Shown: positions 38,401 through 47,888, counted from the first letter of the stretch. The stretch is 64,000 bases of DNA from Porticoccaceae bacterium LTM1 (GCA_030252795.1 CP127080.1:1190501-1254500), one strand, 5' to 3'. Translations and numbers: made by a program. Notes: a model not told the origin generated them from the sequence alone.

Positions 38401-38889
38401 TTGTATGATGTTCCGGTCGATATCGTCGATACTATTGATCGCCAGAGCTTTCTCGGCAGAGTCGCGTTACCCAGGAACCGGGGTTCAGTAGAAGTTAACT
38501 GGGGATATCGTGGGTTACTGGTTGGGCTGTCGACCACCTATCAGCAGGAGACGTCCATTGTTCGGGAGCCTGTTTTGATGATTCCCACATTTCCTATTGA
38601 TTATCCCGGGCAACAGGCAAATATAAGCCGTGAGGATACAAAACCTTATCAGGCGGTAAACATGGTGCTGCAGTATGATTTTGCCGGTGATATGTTCGAT
38701 GCTCCGGATTGGTTGTCCAGCACCAGAGTCTCCTTGACTGTTGACGGTGTATATCAATCCGATAGTGAAACCAACACTACTTTCATTCGGAAAGACTTTG
38801 ATCAGGAGGTTTCTCCCTATGAAATTAACCGCTTTACCTTAAACCCCAGGGGCAGAGCGTTCTCTTTGCGCATTAATAGCACATTCTAA
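35440..38889 (+). CDS. TonB-dependent receptor with STN domain (receptor B)
   Basis: The 1149-residue precursor has a signal peptide (RRKRLMLAVASTVAMMAS, cleavage near residues 24-29). The STN domain is at ~30-103. The plug starts at EELVVTGSRLI and carries NLRGLGSQYTLILIDGRRPP, IYGADAVGGVVNIITNR. The barrel ends with NPRGRAFSLRINSTF. It closely resembles receptor A throughout, so the two are paralogs and may take related substrates. It has a CADDVC pair at the position of CANGAC in receptor A. It sits 81 bp after FecR B. The substrate is unknown. Confidence 0.93.
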   Translation: MIRRKRLMLAVASTVAMMASLSSASTSEAIEVDIKSQSADLALMELAKQSGVQIMMSSDAAGVAKLPAISGSLTMTEALDRLLAASGLKYEFTSEGSVVVSKDEEENKSDATKDSDEVEELVVTGSRLITEPGKMTRQMTVFDREEIERSGATRLDEFLRRLPQNVNAPSNIGSGFPNPDRISDFGLGQNVFAGSSVNLRGLGSQYTLILIDGRRPPKGGQFGGITDISNIPLGRVDRIEVLYDGAASIYGADAVGGVVNIITNREFEGTNATLTYSDTTKGGGKRYNFDLGHTFNWDSGSLTATFGYQTQDQIDGSERDLRLGLAEQFPLGPSLPGNIRGVNSRPLMYVRDLDGDGNTLNQDLDERLSGSVEVNVAYQFGPFTIPFGTRVVDRGDPTANLGSLVITSDFVSADGYDPVIQAQLPEYDGELTLYDIDDSGNIGESLYVPFRGNAVSPEDETYSAGLSLNQELSDSLDLSLSLAYSKTEKASNTRGDSTKFQVDREAFGNPFGYQFDYAFQNEFPQEHQFVDQSSISLSGDLNWEINDNWSAEFGFGFSEQKNHSATINRFRPSVPTISTGGEFIPNLWDLFNGFYVTRDEFFNETVIDLGTRFNDPLLGYDSAQALAEAVIDPLVNTSNNGFSRDLDLTFRGNLMALPAGDITTSLTLSHRRQMNEVYNDNVTFFSAVLDGGAPFSNTPDYNERYGSSSNAVGGEIAIPLLGEASGLPFVQDFLINASARYEEYSHVEDSGVNWQLGFNWALNDWMTVRLNRTFSQIVPEQARSARPERGPTFGYPSFYIDENIPLLGAYPDYSTPLWTLRGTNKGLKPEKSDGLALGFIFTPTFVDGLDIQVNISEVETNDQIGNSGLSSVWNSNTILPENIARNPVLRIADPDNNPGDRFDLLDSLGNVIGGSAAGDYILDDRVRNVGSTYNLGADLEVRYATSTDWGDINMIWRHQYIHRNEVVQSDVCADDVCASDLNSGMSQLYDVPVDIVDTIDRQSFLGRVALPRNRGSVEVNWGYRGLLVGLSTTYQQETSIVREPVLMIPTFPIDYPGQQANISREDTKPYQAVNMVLQYDFAGDMFDAPDWLSSTRVSLTVDGVYQSDSETNTTFIRKDFDQEVSPYEINRFTLNPRGRAFSLRINSTF

Positions 38890-39205
38890 GAGGTATGCTT
38901 TAGGGGAGTGGGTAACTCCCCGTGAACCAGGTTTGATCTGGCAGCTTCTCCGATAAATGGTTGCTGCCAGATTAAGCCGGCTACTGAGTTAACTGGAAAT
39001 CTCATCTTGGTCATGGTGCTAAATTCTGGGGAAAGGTCACATCTCTTCTATTGTTTCAGAATTCAGAACTCCCAACCTCGCATTCTTATCGATCGAAAAA
39101 ACAGATCAGCCTGTCCAAATTAATCAATTTCATCAATTTTTGTTCCTCTTCTACACTTCTCGATGAGAGTTTGCTTACCGTTATCTGATGAGTGGAGACA
39201 ACAAA
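38890..39205 (+). other. intergenic region between receptor B and katG with two hairpins
   Basis: GGGGAGT/ACTCCCC (38903-38921) and a perfect 10-bp stem ATCTGGCAGC/GCTGCCAGAT (38936-38972) follow receptor B and may end its transcript, though T-runs are absent. The rest holds no gene. The katG promoter should lie here but no clear element was seen. Confidence 0.5.
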
Positions 39206-41419
39206 ATGTTGAAACAAGCAATTTCTGCCGTTGTATTGCTGACCATTACAGCATCGCCGGTAATTTCAGAAGATAAAGACATTAACAACGATTACTGGTG
39301 GCCAAACCGACTGGATCTTGAGCCGCTACGTAAGAATGACCCTGCTTCCAATCCTTTGCATGACAACTTTGACTACGCGGCTGCCTTTAGCAGTCTGGAT
39401 TTGAATGCAGTGAAAAAGGATATTGAAGAGGCAATGACTACCTCACAGGACTGGTGGCCAGCGGACTTCGGTCATTACGGACCTTTCTTTATTCGCATGG
39501 CCTGGCACAGTGCTGGCACCTATCGGGTAAGTGACGGCCGTGGAGGGGCCGATGGCGGTATGCAACGCTTCGCGCCACTTAACAGCTGGCCAGATAACGC
39601 AAACCTGGATAAGGCTCAGCGTCTACTTTGGCCAATCAAGCAGAAATATGGTCGCAGCTTGTCTTGGGGGGACTTGATGGTACTTACCGGCACTGTTGCC
39701 ATGGAGTCCATGGGATTTAAAACCCTTGGATTTGCCGGGGGCCGAGAGGATGGCTGGGAGCCCGATGAAGTGTACTGGGGGTCTGAAGGTGAATGGCTTG
39801 GCGACAGTCGCCACAGTGGCGATCGAATGCTGGATAAGCCGTTTGGTGCAACCCAGATGGGGCTTATTTACGTCAACCCGGAAGGACCAAACGGTAATCC
39901 GGATCCGCTGGCGGCCGCTCACGACATACGCCGAACTTTTGGGCGCATGGCCATGAATGATGAAGAAACAGTCGCCCTTATCGCTGGCGGTCACACCTTT
40001 GGTAAGGCTCACGGTGCTGCAGACCCCTCAAAATATGTCGGCGCAGAACCAGAAGCTGCCAGTATTGAACAGATGGGGTTGGGCTGGAAAAACAAGTATG
40101 GCTCAGGGAAAGGGGCCGATACCATTACCAGTGGTTTTGAGGGCTCGTGGACTGTGAACCCCTCGCAATGGACCCACAATTACTTCCAAAACCTGTTCAA
40201 TTTCGAGTGGGTGCAAAGTAAAAGCCCGGCGGGAGCCACCCAGTGGGTGCCAAAAGATGGAGCAGGTGATGGCTTGGTACCGGATGCCCATGATCCGTCC
40301 AAGCGCCATTCGCCCATTATGTTTACTACCGACTTATCACTGAAATTTGACCCATCCTATCGGGAAATTTCAAAGCGGTTTCTCGACAATCCAGGAGAGT
40401 TTGAGCTGGCGTTCGCAAAGGCCTGGTTTAAATTAACCCACAGAGATATGGGCCCACGATCCCGCTATTTGGGATCTCTGGCTCCCAAAGAAGCGATGAT
40501 CTGGCAGGACCCGGTTCCTGCAGTTGACCATAAACTGGTAACAGAAAAGGATGTTGCCAAGCTCAAAAAAGAGATTTTGGATTCAGGGCTCACGGTTCCC
40601 CAATTGGTGAGAACTGCCTGGGCATCTGCTTCTACCTATCGCGGCACGGATATGCGTGGCGGTGCGAATGGTGCTCGTATTCGTCTGGCTCCTCAAAGGA
40701 GTTGGGTGGTGAATAACCCGGCGGAACTGGACTCCACTCTTGAAGCACTTGAGAAGATCCAAAGAGACTTTAACTCCAAACAACATGGTGGCCGCCAAAT
40801 ATCACTGGCCGACATGATCGTTCTGGGAGGTGCAGCCGCAATTGAGCATGCTGCCAAACAGGGCGGTGTGAGTATCGAAGTCCCATTCAGGCCTGGTCGT
40901 ACAGATGCAACCCAAGCCCAGACCGACGTGCAGTCTTTTGAGGTTCTGAAGCCGACTGCTGATGGATTCCGTAATTACTTTGAGGCGGGAAACAGCCGTT
41001 CTCCGGCAGAGATGCTGGTGGAAAAAGCAGCTCTGCTGGGACTCTCCGTGCCGGAGATGACTGTTCTGGTTGGCGGAATGCGGGCAATGGATGCCAATGC
41101 CAATCGGGTTAAGCATGGAGTATTGACCAGTCAGCCCGGCATATTGGCCAATGATTTCTTTACTAATTTGCTCGCAATGAATACTTCGTGGAGTAAGTCT
41201 AAAGACAAGGAAGGAGTATATGAAGGGCGTGACAGTGCAAGCGGTAAGCTTAAGTGGACTGCCACTCCAGTAGATCTGATCTTTGGGTCAAATAGTGAAT
41301 TGCGAGCAGTGTCAGAAGTCTATGCCTTTGAAAACGCTAACGAAAAGTTTGTTAAAGACTTCGTAAAGGCCTGGTCAAAAGTAATGACATTAGACCGCTT
41401 TGATTTAGCAGAGCGTTGA
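39206..41419 (+). CDS. katG: catalase-peroxidase with signal peptide (KatG/KatP type)
   Basis: This bifunctional heme enzyme breaks down H2O2. Motifs are [18 protein letters not shown] (distal His and the Trp of the Met-Tyr-Trp adduct), [11 protein letters not shown] with the adduct Tyr, and the proximal-His region [15 protein letters not shown]. The second half repeats the fold ([19 protein letters not shown]). The ATG at 39206 (M of MLKQAIS) is preferred because it begins a signal peptide ([16 protein letters not shown]) and GGAG lies upstream; the earlier ATG at 39188 would bury it. Most KatG proteins are cytoplasmic, so periplasmic export is notable. Confidence 0.93.
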   Translation: MLKQAISAVVLLTITASPVISEDKDINNDYWWPNRLDLEPLRKNDPASNPLHDNFDYAAAFSSLDLNAVKKDIEEAMTTSQDWWPADFGHYGPFFIRMAWHSAGTYRVSDGRGGADGGMQRFAPLNSWPDNANLDKAQRLLWPIKQKYGRSLSWGDLMVLTGTVAMESMGFKTLGFAGGREDGWEPDEVYWGSEGEWLGDSRHSGDRMLDKPFGATQMGLIYVNPEGPNGNPDPLAAAHDIRRTFGRMAMNDEETVALIAGGHTFGKAHGAADPSKYVGAEPEAASIEQMGLGWKNKYGSGKGADTITSGFEGSWTVNPSQWTHNYFQNLFNFEWVQSKSPAGATQWVPKDGAGDGLVPDAHDPSKRHSPIMFTTDLSLKFDPSYREISKRFLDNPGEFELAFAKAWFKLTHRDMGPRSRYLGSLAPKEAMIWQDPVPAVDHKLVTEKDVAKLKKEILDSGLTVPQLVRTAWASASTYRGTDMRGGANGARIRLAPQRSWVVNNPAELDSTLEALEKIQRDFNSKQHGGRQISLADMIVLGGAAAIEHAAKQGGVSIEVPFRPGRTDATQAQTDVQSFEVLKPTADGFRNYFEAGNSRSPAEMLVEKAALLGLSVPEMTVLVGGMRAMDANANRVKHGVLTSQPGILANDFFTNLLAMNTSWSKSKDKEGVYEGRDSASGKLKWTATPVDLIFGSNSELRAVSEVYAFENANEKFVKDFVKAWSKVMTLDRFDLAER

Positions 41420-41455
41420 AACCAGAAAGGTTTTTTGGGTCACTATGGATTAGGG

Positions 41456-41484
41456 AGGGGCTTTCTTGAAGGCCCCTTTTTTTT
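41456..41484 (+). terminator. terminator after katG
   Basis: AGGGGC and GGCCCCT pair across a short loop with TTC/GAA extension, followed by eight T. Confidence 0.8.
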
Positions 41485-41535
41485 ATGGAAGGCCCTGGTG
41501 AATCAAATTCGTCTAAACTTTTTTCTGTAAAAGGG

Positions 41536-41563
41536 TAGGGTACTTCTTTTCTGAAACGATATG
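41536..41563 (+). promoter_or_regulatory. ECF-type promoter element, sigma C
   Basis: TAGGGTA, 14 bases, CGATATG. It matches the cluster A elements when aligned on TATG. It lies so close to the ATG at 41568 that the transcript would be almost leaderless, or the true start is downstream. Confidence 0.55.
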
Positions 41564-41567
41564 CCTA

Positions 41568-42194
41568 ATGAGTAGACGTATCGGACAAAACCTGATGGCT
41601 GAAAGGCTGAAAAAAGTGGTCGAGATCTCACACTGGCGAGATAAGTCGCGTAAGCAGGTGCTGGAGCAGCTGTTCAGGGACCATGGTGCCGCCTTGAGTC
41701 GGTTCCTGAGGGGGCGGTTTGGGCCAGATGTGGAGCTTGATGACCTGGTGCAGGATGTTTTTGTGTGGCTGGCCAGCAGGGATGACTTATATCACAAAAT
41801 ATCTCCGGAAAGTGGCAGCAATCGCTCCCTACTGTTCACGGTCATCAACAGTATGGCGGTGGACCGGGAGCGACATAAGAAAGTGCAACAACGGTTTGTT
41901 CTCGAGGGACAGCAATTTGAAGATGATCAGGAATTGCAGCCATCTCCGGATCAAATATTGGAAAAAAGGCAGCAGTTGGAGCATGTGCACCGGGTAATCA
42001 TGAATTTGAGGCCAAACTGGAGAAGAGTGTTTATTTTGAGTCGCTTCGAGCATAAAAGTTACCGGCAAATAGCCGAGGAAATGGGTGTGTCGGTAAAGCA
42101 GATAGAAAAGTATATGTCGAATGCGCTTAAGGAAATTCGTACCGCATGTAAGGGATTTCGTTCTTTTAAGGGAGGATCTAAAAATGAGTATTAA
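41568..42194 (+). CDS. ECF sigma factor, FecI-like (cluster C)
   Basis: The 208-residue factor has region 2 (LFRDHGAALSRFLRGRFG, ELDDLVQDVFVWLAS, SLLFTVINSMAVDRER) and region 4 (NWRRVFILSRFEHKSYRQIAEEMGVSVKQIEKYMSNALKEI). The first ATG is only about 5 bp after the putative -10, so the ATG at 41595 (MAERLKKVVE) is a real alternative start. It overlaps fecR C by 11 bp. Similarity of its promoter element to cluster A suggests overlapping regulons. Confidence 0.9.
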   Translation: MSRRIGQNLMAERLKKVVEISHWRDKSRKQVLEQLFRDHGAALSRFLRGRFGPDVELDDLVQDVFVWLASRDDLYHKISPESGSNRSLLFTVINSMAVDRERHKKVQQRFVLEGQQFEDDQELQPSPDQILEKRQQLEHVHRVIMNLRPNWRRVFILSRFEHKSYRQIAEEMGVSVKQIEKYMSNALKEIRTACKGFRSFKGGSKNEY

Positions 42195-43254
42195 GAAGTT
42201 TGGTCGGGCCAGATCCTCTGATATATCAAGTCAGGCAGCTGATGATGTTGCCCTGTTGTTCTCAAGTCACCTAAATGATGATGATTTAGAGAGAATGCAT
42301 AAGCATCACGGCGATAATCCAGAGCTGAAGGAAGAGTTTTTGGATACCCTGCATATGCTTGACGAACTCGATGAGCTAGCAAGTATCGAGGAGTACAGGA
42401 GCGAGTATAAAGAAGTTGCCCAGACGGAAGCCAATAAAAGCCGATCTGGTCACTGGAACGGCTGGGGAATGTCTATTGCGGCAGGTATGGTTTTGTCTGC
42501 CACGGTTCTCTTTTCATACGTATCCATGAACCCCGAGATAGCCGATGATGGAAATATCCTGAGATACGTTACCCGGGTTGGCGAGCAAAAAACTGTCGAA
42601 CTGGAAGATGGCTCCGTTATTGATATGAATACAGGGAGTGAAATTCTGGTAGATATTGGCAGTGAGGAGCGAGTTGTAACCCTGGTCAGGGGGGAGGCTT
42701 TCTTTGATGTCGCGAAAGACCCGGAGCGCCCCTTTTCGGTTAAGGTGGACGGACGTGATGTAACGGTACTTGGCACTTCCTTTGATATTTTGAAAACGCC
42801 TGATGAGTTCACCCTCTGCGTCTTGGAAGGGGTTGTTTCTGTTCATAAGGCGGAATCAGAGGTTGTTCCGGAATCACCAGAGTTTGCAGTTACAAGCACC
42901 GAAGAGGTGGTTTTGGAGGATGTGGGCCAAAGGCTGGTTAAGAAAGGAATAGTAGTTTCATATTCAAGTTGGGATGATGAAGTAACCGCCAAATGTGTTA
43001 ATAGTCCTGAGCGGTTGGTCAGCTGGCGTAAAAAGTTACTTAGTTACAATGGCGAAACATTATCAGATGTGATTCAGGAGTTTAACCGCTACTCTGCCAA
43101 GAAGATTCTTATTAAAGACTCTTCAGTGATGGATCTGAATATCTATGCAACATTCCGGTTGGATCGAATCGATATCGCTTTGTCGGATCTTGAAAAGATT
43201 CTGCCAATAAAGGTTACCAGGCATCACGATCGTATAGTTATATCTTCCAAGTGA
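42184..43254 (+). CDS. FecR-type anti-sigma/signal transducer (cluster C)
   Basis: The ATG at 42184 follows GGGAGG; the longer in-frame upstream reading has no ribosome-binding site. The 356-residue protein has a ~90-residue cytoplasmic part, one membrane helix (MSIAAGMVLSATVLFSYV) near 99-116, a FecR domain (RYVTRVGEQKTVELEDGS, LVRGEAFFDVAKD, VTVLGTSFDIL) and a C-terminal STN-like part (EFNRYSAKKILIKDSS). It should link receptor C to sigma C. Confidence 0.9.
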   Translation: MSIKKFGRARSSDISSQAADDVALLFSSHLNDDDLERMHKHHGDNPELKEEFLDTLHMLDELDELASIEEYRSEYKEVAQTEANKSRSGHWNGWGMSIAAGMVLSATVLFSYVSMNPEIADDGNILRYVTRVGEQKTVELEDGSVIDMNTGSEILVDIGSEERVVTLVRGEAFFDVAKDPERPFSVKVDGRDVTVLGTSFDILKTPDEFTLCVLEGVVSVHKAESEVVPESPEFAVTSTEEVVLEDVGQRLVKKGIVVSYSSWDDEVTAKCVNSPERLVSWRKKLLSYNGETLSDVIQEFNRYSAKKILIKDSSVMDLNIYATFRLDRIDIALSDLEKILPIKVTRHHDRIVISSK

Positions 43255-43580
43255 AGAGTTTATATGTTTAATACCATTTCAGTGTGGTCCGTAAAGGGCC
43301 ACCAATCATGATCAATAGTTCAAGCTGGATCGTTCAAATATTTCAGGCAGGAAGCCAATTGGTTTTGAGGCCTGATGGTCAACCCTCTTCAAGTCTCAAA
43401 ATATTAAATCGTTGACACTGTTTTTCTCAGTGCTGATTTTATTGGTTGTTCAGGTGGTGAGCCAATTTAATTTTTCTGGAAATAAAAAAAATTGGTAGGG
43501 TGTTTTCGATCTGGCGCGCTATGAGATTAGTCAATCGAAAAAAATTGACATAATCCAAGTGAATTATGGTGAGGTAGGTA
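43255..43580 (+). other. intergenic region before receptor C
   Basis: No gene was found. It holds a short hairpin (GTGGTCC/GGGCCAC), the 16-bp sequence shared with 15189 (43307-43322), a TTGACA at 43414 without a convincing -10, and the ECF-type element at 43496. The ribosome-binding site GAGGTAGG precedes the receptor ATG. Confidence 0.5.
43496..43523 (+). promoter_or_regulatory. ECF-type promoter element, receptor C
   Basis: TAGGGTG, 14 bases, CGCTATG, about 58 bp before the receptor ATG. It matches the sigma C element and those of cluster A. Confidence 0.58.
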
Positions 43581-46547
43581 ATGTTAAAGAATCGTCGAGA
43601 ATTCCCTAGAAAGAGATTGATGGCAGGTGCGGTAGCTGCGACCTGTATTTCAATGTCTGCACTTTCATTTGCTGGTGATAAACCTCTGAATCTGGATATT
43701 GAGGGTAACTACGCAAATGTCACATTGATTGAGCTGGCTGAAAAAGCTGGTGTTCAAATTATAGTTCCTGAGTCCATCGCCAAGAAAACCTGGCTGAAAG
43801 GTGTTAAGGGTGATTATGATTTGGTGGAAGCTCTTAATGCCATGCTGCTAGGCAGCAATCTGAAGTACAGCTTTACATCTGACGATACAATTCTTGTCAC
43901 AGAGTCAGAAGAAGGCAGTGAGGAGAAAGCCGAAAAAAAGGACCAAAAAGTTGAAGAAGTTGTTGTAACCGGCAGTCGCATCAGAAATGTGGCGCCAACT
44001 TCTCCCGTAATAGTGATTACACGTGAAGATATTGATAGACAGGGTCTGTCAACAGCAGAAGATATTGTCCGTTCTTTGCCTCAGAACTTTTCTTCAGTGA
44101 ATATGGCAACCACTCTGTCAGAAGCGGGTCGGGACCGCGATACCCCCTACGGAGCAGAGGGTCACTCTTTTGCCAACCTGCGAGGACTGGGTAGCAATGC
44201 CACTTTGATCCTGATTAATGGTCGACGTACAGCATCTGCTGCTTCTTATGAGGATGGACGAGTAAACCTCGGTAACATCCCGGTTGGTGCAATTGAGCGT
44301 GTAGAGGTGTTGTTGGATGGTGCGTCAGCAATTTATGGCGCTGATGCGCTGGGTGGTGTGATCAACTTTATCCTTCAGAAAGAATATTCTGGTTCCAAGA
44401 CCACTGTTCGCTATGAAACTTCCGCCAATGCGGCACGCCATTACTCCATTGATCAACATCTTGGTTTTGGCTGGGACAGTGGCAATGCGCTGGTATCTTT
44501 GGGTTTTCAGGAGCGTTCAAGTACCTCTGCTTACAAGGCCGGTTATGACAGCTATGATTTTACGGACAGAGGTGGTCGGAATTATTTGTCATCAAATCTC
44601 TATTGGGCTTATAACACCAGGGGTAACGTCAGGGGGGCTGATGGCACCCATTACGGATCCTTGCCCGTTGGTCATGATGGTGTCGACTGGACAATTGATG
44701 ATTTGAGTATTGATAACGTCGAAAAATATGACCGCGCAAAATATTCTCCAGCGGGTAGTGTCAGCTCTGAAACCACCAGTTTTAATTTCAATGTTGAACA
44801 GGATTTAGGTCTGGGGGTCTCCCTATTCATGGATGGTGGATATTCTGAATCGGCCACTGCTGCAACTCAGGGTGCGTCTGCAATGTACCTAAGGGTGCCA
44901 ACAACAAACCCGTTCAATAATACCGGTGAAGACCTGGTAGTTCTTTATCTAAACCAGAATGAAATCAGCTCAGGTCTTATCGATTATTCAAGTTACAGGA
45001 ATACCTACAAGACCTATAACCTGACCACGGGGTTGAAAGTGGATTTGTGGGGGGATTGGCAGGCGAGTGGTGAAGTGGCCGCCAGTCGCTCCACAGCAGA
45101 CATAGGCAGCTCTGGAACGCTTATTCCTGAGGAGGCTATTGCCGGGGTGGATGAAGAAGGAAATCGCATTCCCGCCTTCAACCCTTTTGGTGATCAGTTA
45201 GCCCATGAAGATGGATTCGACTTTTCTCAATATGCGTTTAACACCACCTACAGAAGTTCCGGAAATGATATGTTGCGTGGCACTGTCCATGCTGATGGTA
45301 GTGTGATGCAAATTGCGGGTGGTGATATCAAGTTGGCAGTGGGTGCTACGTATCGTCCGGAAGAATTAGATCTGTCGGACGATCAAACTCGTCAAAACGT
45401 TTATAAAGCCAATATGACAACCTGGAAACAGGAAGTGTATGGTTACTTTTTTGAAAGCTCCATACCGCTTATCAGCAGTGAAAACAGTAAGTCATGGGCA
45501 GACTCTTTGTTGTTAACAGTTGCTGGTCGATATGACGAATATGAATACAGTGGTTATTTTGACAGTGAAACTGAAAAAACAGACAAAAGCTACAGCCGTT
45601 TCAGTCCGAAATTTGGGGTTCTCTGGGAGCCTACCGATACTGTTAAAGTGCGCGCTTCCTGGTCAGAATCTTTCAGGGCACCTGACTTGAGAACCCTTTT
45701 TGAAGGGGAGACCGATTGGAGGACAGAAGAAGAAGTTCTTGATCCAAGAACGGGCGAATATGTGTTGGTACCATTTTTCCGTGGCGGTAACCCTAATATT
45801 AAACCGGAAACTTCGGTTACTCTCAGCGGTGGTATTGAATGGTCACCCAGTTTTGTACCGGGCCTGACTGTTTCCAGTACTTACACTAAAATCGATTGGA
45901 CCGATAAAATTGGTTTGGGGCGCCCTTGGTATCCCTATATTCGAAATAATGTAGATGCATTCCCGGATGTGTTTATCCGCGATGAAAACGGTGTTCTGGT
46001 CAAGGTAAAACAGGTCAATGTGAACCTGGCCCTGAGGCTTGTTGAGAATGTTGATATCTCTGCTCGATATGAAATGGATACCGATTACGGTTATTTCATA
46101 GCCGAATTGGCGGGAACCGTAAACTTGACTGACGAAGAGCAGGCATTTGAGAACACCCCGGTTACAGAGCGTATTGAGACTGACCTTGGGCCAGACAAAG
46201 TAAACTACAACGTACGATTTGGTTGGGATAAAGGCAGTTACGGTGCCAACCTTTACTATCGCTACTCTAGTGGATACAGCAATGTAAACAGAACGGGTGG
46301 TCAGTGGGTATACGATGGTTCCTGGGTATTTACACCCAACCCGCCAGAGGCAGTTGAACACTGGTCTACCTGGGATCTGACCGGCTACTGGGATATGGGT
46401 AAGGGTGTTCGCATCAATGCGGGTGTTCGCAACCTGCTGAACAATAAATTCCCATTCTTTGATGCTGGTCGTGGCTATGATGGCTCCAGAGTGGATACCC
46501 GTGGTCGGGTCATGTACATGGATGTCACCAAAGAGTTTAACTTCTAG
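43581..46547 (+). CDS. TonB-dependent receptor with STN domain (receptor C)
   Basis: The 988-residue precursor has a signal peptide (KRLMAGAVAATCISMSALSFA|GD), an STN domain near 33-105, and a plug from VEEVVVTGSRIRN with NLRGLGSNATLILINGRR and IYGADALGGVINFILQK. Its barrel ends in aromatic YMDVTKEFNF. It diverges from receptors A and B and is shorter. It resembles plug-family members annotated elsewhere as iron-complex or oligosaccharide receptors, but nothing here fixes the substrate. A TlpA-like gene follows after a hairpin, a layout shared with receptors D and E. Confidence 0.92.
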   Translation: MLKNRREFPRKRLMAGAVAATCISMSALSFAGDKPLNLDIEGNYANVTLIELAEKAGVQIIVPESIAKKTWLKGVKGDYDLVEALNAMLLGSNLKYSFTSDDTILVTESEEGSEEKAEKKDQKVEEVVVTGSRIRNVAPTSPVIVITREDIDRQGLSTAEDIVRSLPQNFSSVNMATTLSEAGRDRDTPYGAEGHSFANLRGLGSNATLILINGRRTASAASYEDGRVNLGNIPVGAIERVEVLLDGASAIYGADALGGVINFILQKEYSGSKTTVRYETSANAARHYSIDQHLGFGWDSGNALVSLGFQERSSTSAYKAGYDSYDFTDRGGRNYLSSNLYWAYNTRGNVRGADGTHYGSLPVGHDGVDWTIDDLSIDNVEKYDRAKYSPAGSVSSETTSFNFNVEQDLGLGVSLFMDGGYSESATAATQGASAMYLRVPTTNPFNNTGEDLVVLYLNQNEISSGLIDYSSYRNTYKTYNLTTGLKVDLWGDWQASGEVAASRSTADIGSSGTLIPEEAIAGVDEEGNRIPAFNPFGDQLAHEDGFDFSQYAFNTTYRSSGNDMLRGTVHADGSVMQIAGGDIKLAVGATYRPEELDLSDDQTRQNVYKANMTTWKQEVYGYFFESSIPLISSENSKSWADSLLLTVAGRYDEYEYSGYFDSETEKTDKSYSRFSPKFGVLWEPTDTVKVRASWSESFRAPDLRTLFEGETDWRTEEEVLDPRTGEYVLVPFFRGGNPNIKPETSVTLSGGIEWSPSFVPGLTVSSTYTKIDWTDKIGLGRPWYPYIRNNVDAFPDVFIRDENGVLVKVKQVNVNLALRLVENVDISARYEMDTDYGYFIAELAGTVNLTDEEQAFENTPVTERIETDLGPDKVNYNVRFGWDKGSYGANLYYRYSSGYSNVNRTGGQWVYDGSWVFTPNPPEAVEHWSTWDLTGYWDMGKGVRINAGVRNLLNNKFPFFDAGRGYDGSRVDTRGRVMYMDVTKEFNF

Positions 46548-46573
46548 TTTATTCATCCATCTTTAACTCTTTA

Positions 46574-46599
46574 GGGGGAGGTAAAACTCCCCCATTTTT
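46574..46599 (+). terminator. hairpin between receptor C and TlpA C
   Basis: GGGGGAG pairs with CTCCCCC, followed by ATTTTTA. It is a weak terminator that could lower TlpA expression relative to the receptor. Confidence 0.65.
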
Positions 46600-46633
46600 A
46601 TCTTTAATTTCAATTCCTGTTTTCGAGGTAGTT

Positions 46634-47863
46634 ATGGCGTTTTTTAAGTCTTCTATGAAAATTCCGGCTCTGGTTGCCGCTCTTTTGCTTGGCGCAGGCG
46701 GCTTTCTTTATGCTTCAACCACTGGGCAAGAAATGGTTGTAGAGGGAGATATTTCCGGACTTTCTAATCAAAAAATCTATATGAAGCTCTATAAGGAAGA
46801 CCGTAAGCCTGTAGATTTCCTGGTGGCAGATATAGTGGATGGGAAGTTTATCTTCAATGGTAAAGTTGAGAATCCCCCTGCAATGGTTAGCTTTCATTTT
46901 GATGACCCCTCCATAAGATGCAGGGGGCAGTTTTTGATTGATAATTCCAAGATCCGTATGACATCAGAGGCAGGGGTGTCTGTAAATAAGAAGTGGACAC
47001 ACGTAAAGATATTGGAGTTTTCTGGTTCTAAAAGTAATGAAACCTACCAATTGTTCAATGATGAGATTAAAGGTGAGTTCTATAATCGTCGTGTAGAAAT
47101 CAACAATAAAATTGGCGATATGAACTACGATTGGGAAACGCCTAAAGAGCAGTGGTCAGATGAGGATCAAGAGAGTTATAAAGCTCTACGTGCTGAATAC
47201 GAGCAGGTAGACCAGGATGAAATTGCACGTCTTGAAAAATTGTCCAATGAGAAGTCTGATGAATTGTTGGGATTGATGGCTTTTTCCAGTCTTAGTGGAA
47301 AGAAGTCTTTTTCCAATGAGAGTGACCTGCAAAAATCAATTGATGGTCTTGGTAAAGAAGTTAGGGAGAGTCAGTTAGGTAAATACTATTTTGCTCGGAT
47401 CAGGGCGGAAATAGAGCGTAAAAGGCTTGCTTCGGAAGTAACCGCAGGGAATAGCTTCAAAGATTTTACTCAAAAAGATGTTGATGGAAAGCTTGTGAAG
47501 GCCAGTAACCTCCTCAAGCCGGGAAGACTTCTGTTTATCGATTTCTGGGCGTCCTGGTGTGGCCCTTGTCGAGCTGAAAACCCACATGTATTGGCAGCTT
47601 ACGAAAAATATCACGATAAGGGCTTTGATGTTTTGGCAGTATCATTGGATGACAGTCGTGAAGCCTGGTTGGAAGCGATTGAAGAAGATGGCATGCCCTG
47701 GATTCATGTGTCCGACCTGAAAGGGTTCGAGAATGCAGCGGCAACAATGTATGGTGTTAATGGCATACCCTCAAATTACCTTTTGAATGAGAAAGGGGAG
47801 ATCGTTGCGACCCAGTTGAGGGGAGAGCGACTGCACGATAAGTTGGCTGAACTGCTGGACTAA
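46634..47863 (+). CDS. TlpA-like thiol-disulfide protein with DUF4369-like N-terminus (TlpA C)
   Basis: The 409-residue exported protein has a signal peptide (residues 1-28, VAALLLGAGGFLYAS). A DUF4369-like beta domain (~35-130; MVVEGDISGLSNQKIYMKLY) and a helical linker follow. The C-terminal thioredoxin-fold domain is near 265-409 with FIDFWASWCGPCRAENPHV (active CGPC) and the cis-Pro GVNGIPSNYLL. This domain pairing is common in Bacteroidetes TlpA proteins and unusual in gammaproteobacteria. It probably reduces disulfides or handles thiol cargo in the periplasm for the substrate of receptor C, in whose operon it lies. Confidence 0.88.
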   Translation: MAFFKSSMKIPALVAALLLGAGGFLYASTTGQEMVVEGDISGLSNQKIYMKLYKEDRKPVDFLVADIVDGKFIFNGKVENPPAMVSFHFDDPSIRCRGQFLIDNSKIRMTSEAGVSVNKKWTHVKILEFSGSKSNETYQLFNDEIKGEFYNRRVEINNKIGDMNYDWETPKEQWSDEDQESYKALRAEYEQVDQDEIARLEKLSNEKSDELLGLMAFSSLSGKKSFSNESDLQKSIDGLGKEVRESQLGKYYFARIRAEIERKRLASEVTAGNSFKDFTQKDVDGKLVKASNLLKPGRLLFIDFWASWCGPCRAENPHVLAAYEKYHDKGFDVLAVSLDDSREAWLEAIEEDGMPWIHVSDLKGFENAAATMYGVNGIPSNYLLNEKGEIVATQLRGERLHDKLAELLD

Positions 47864-47888
47864 TCGAGTAGATAAGTTGGAGTCTTCG

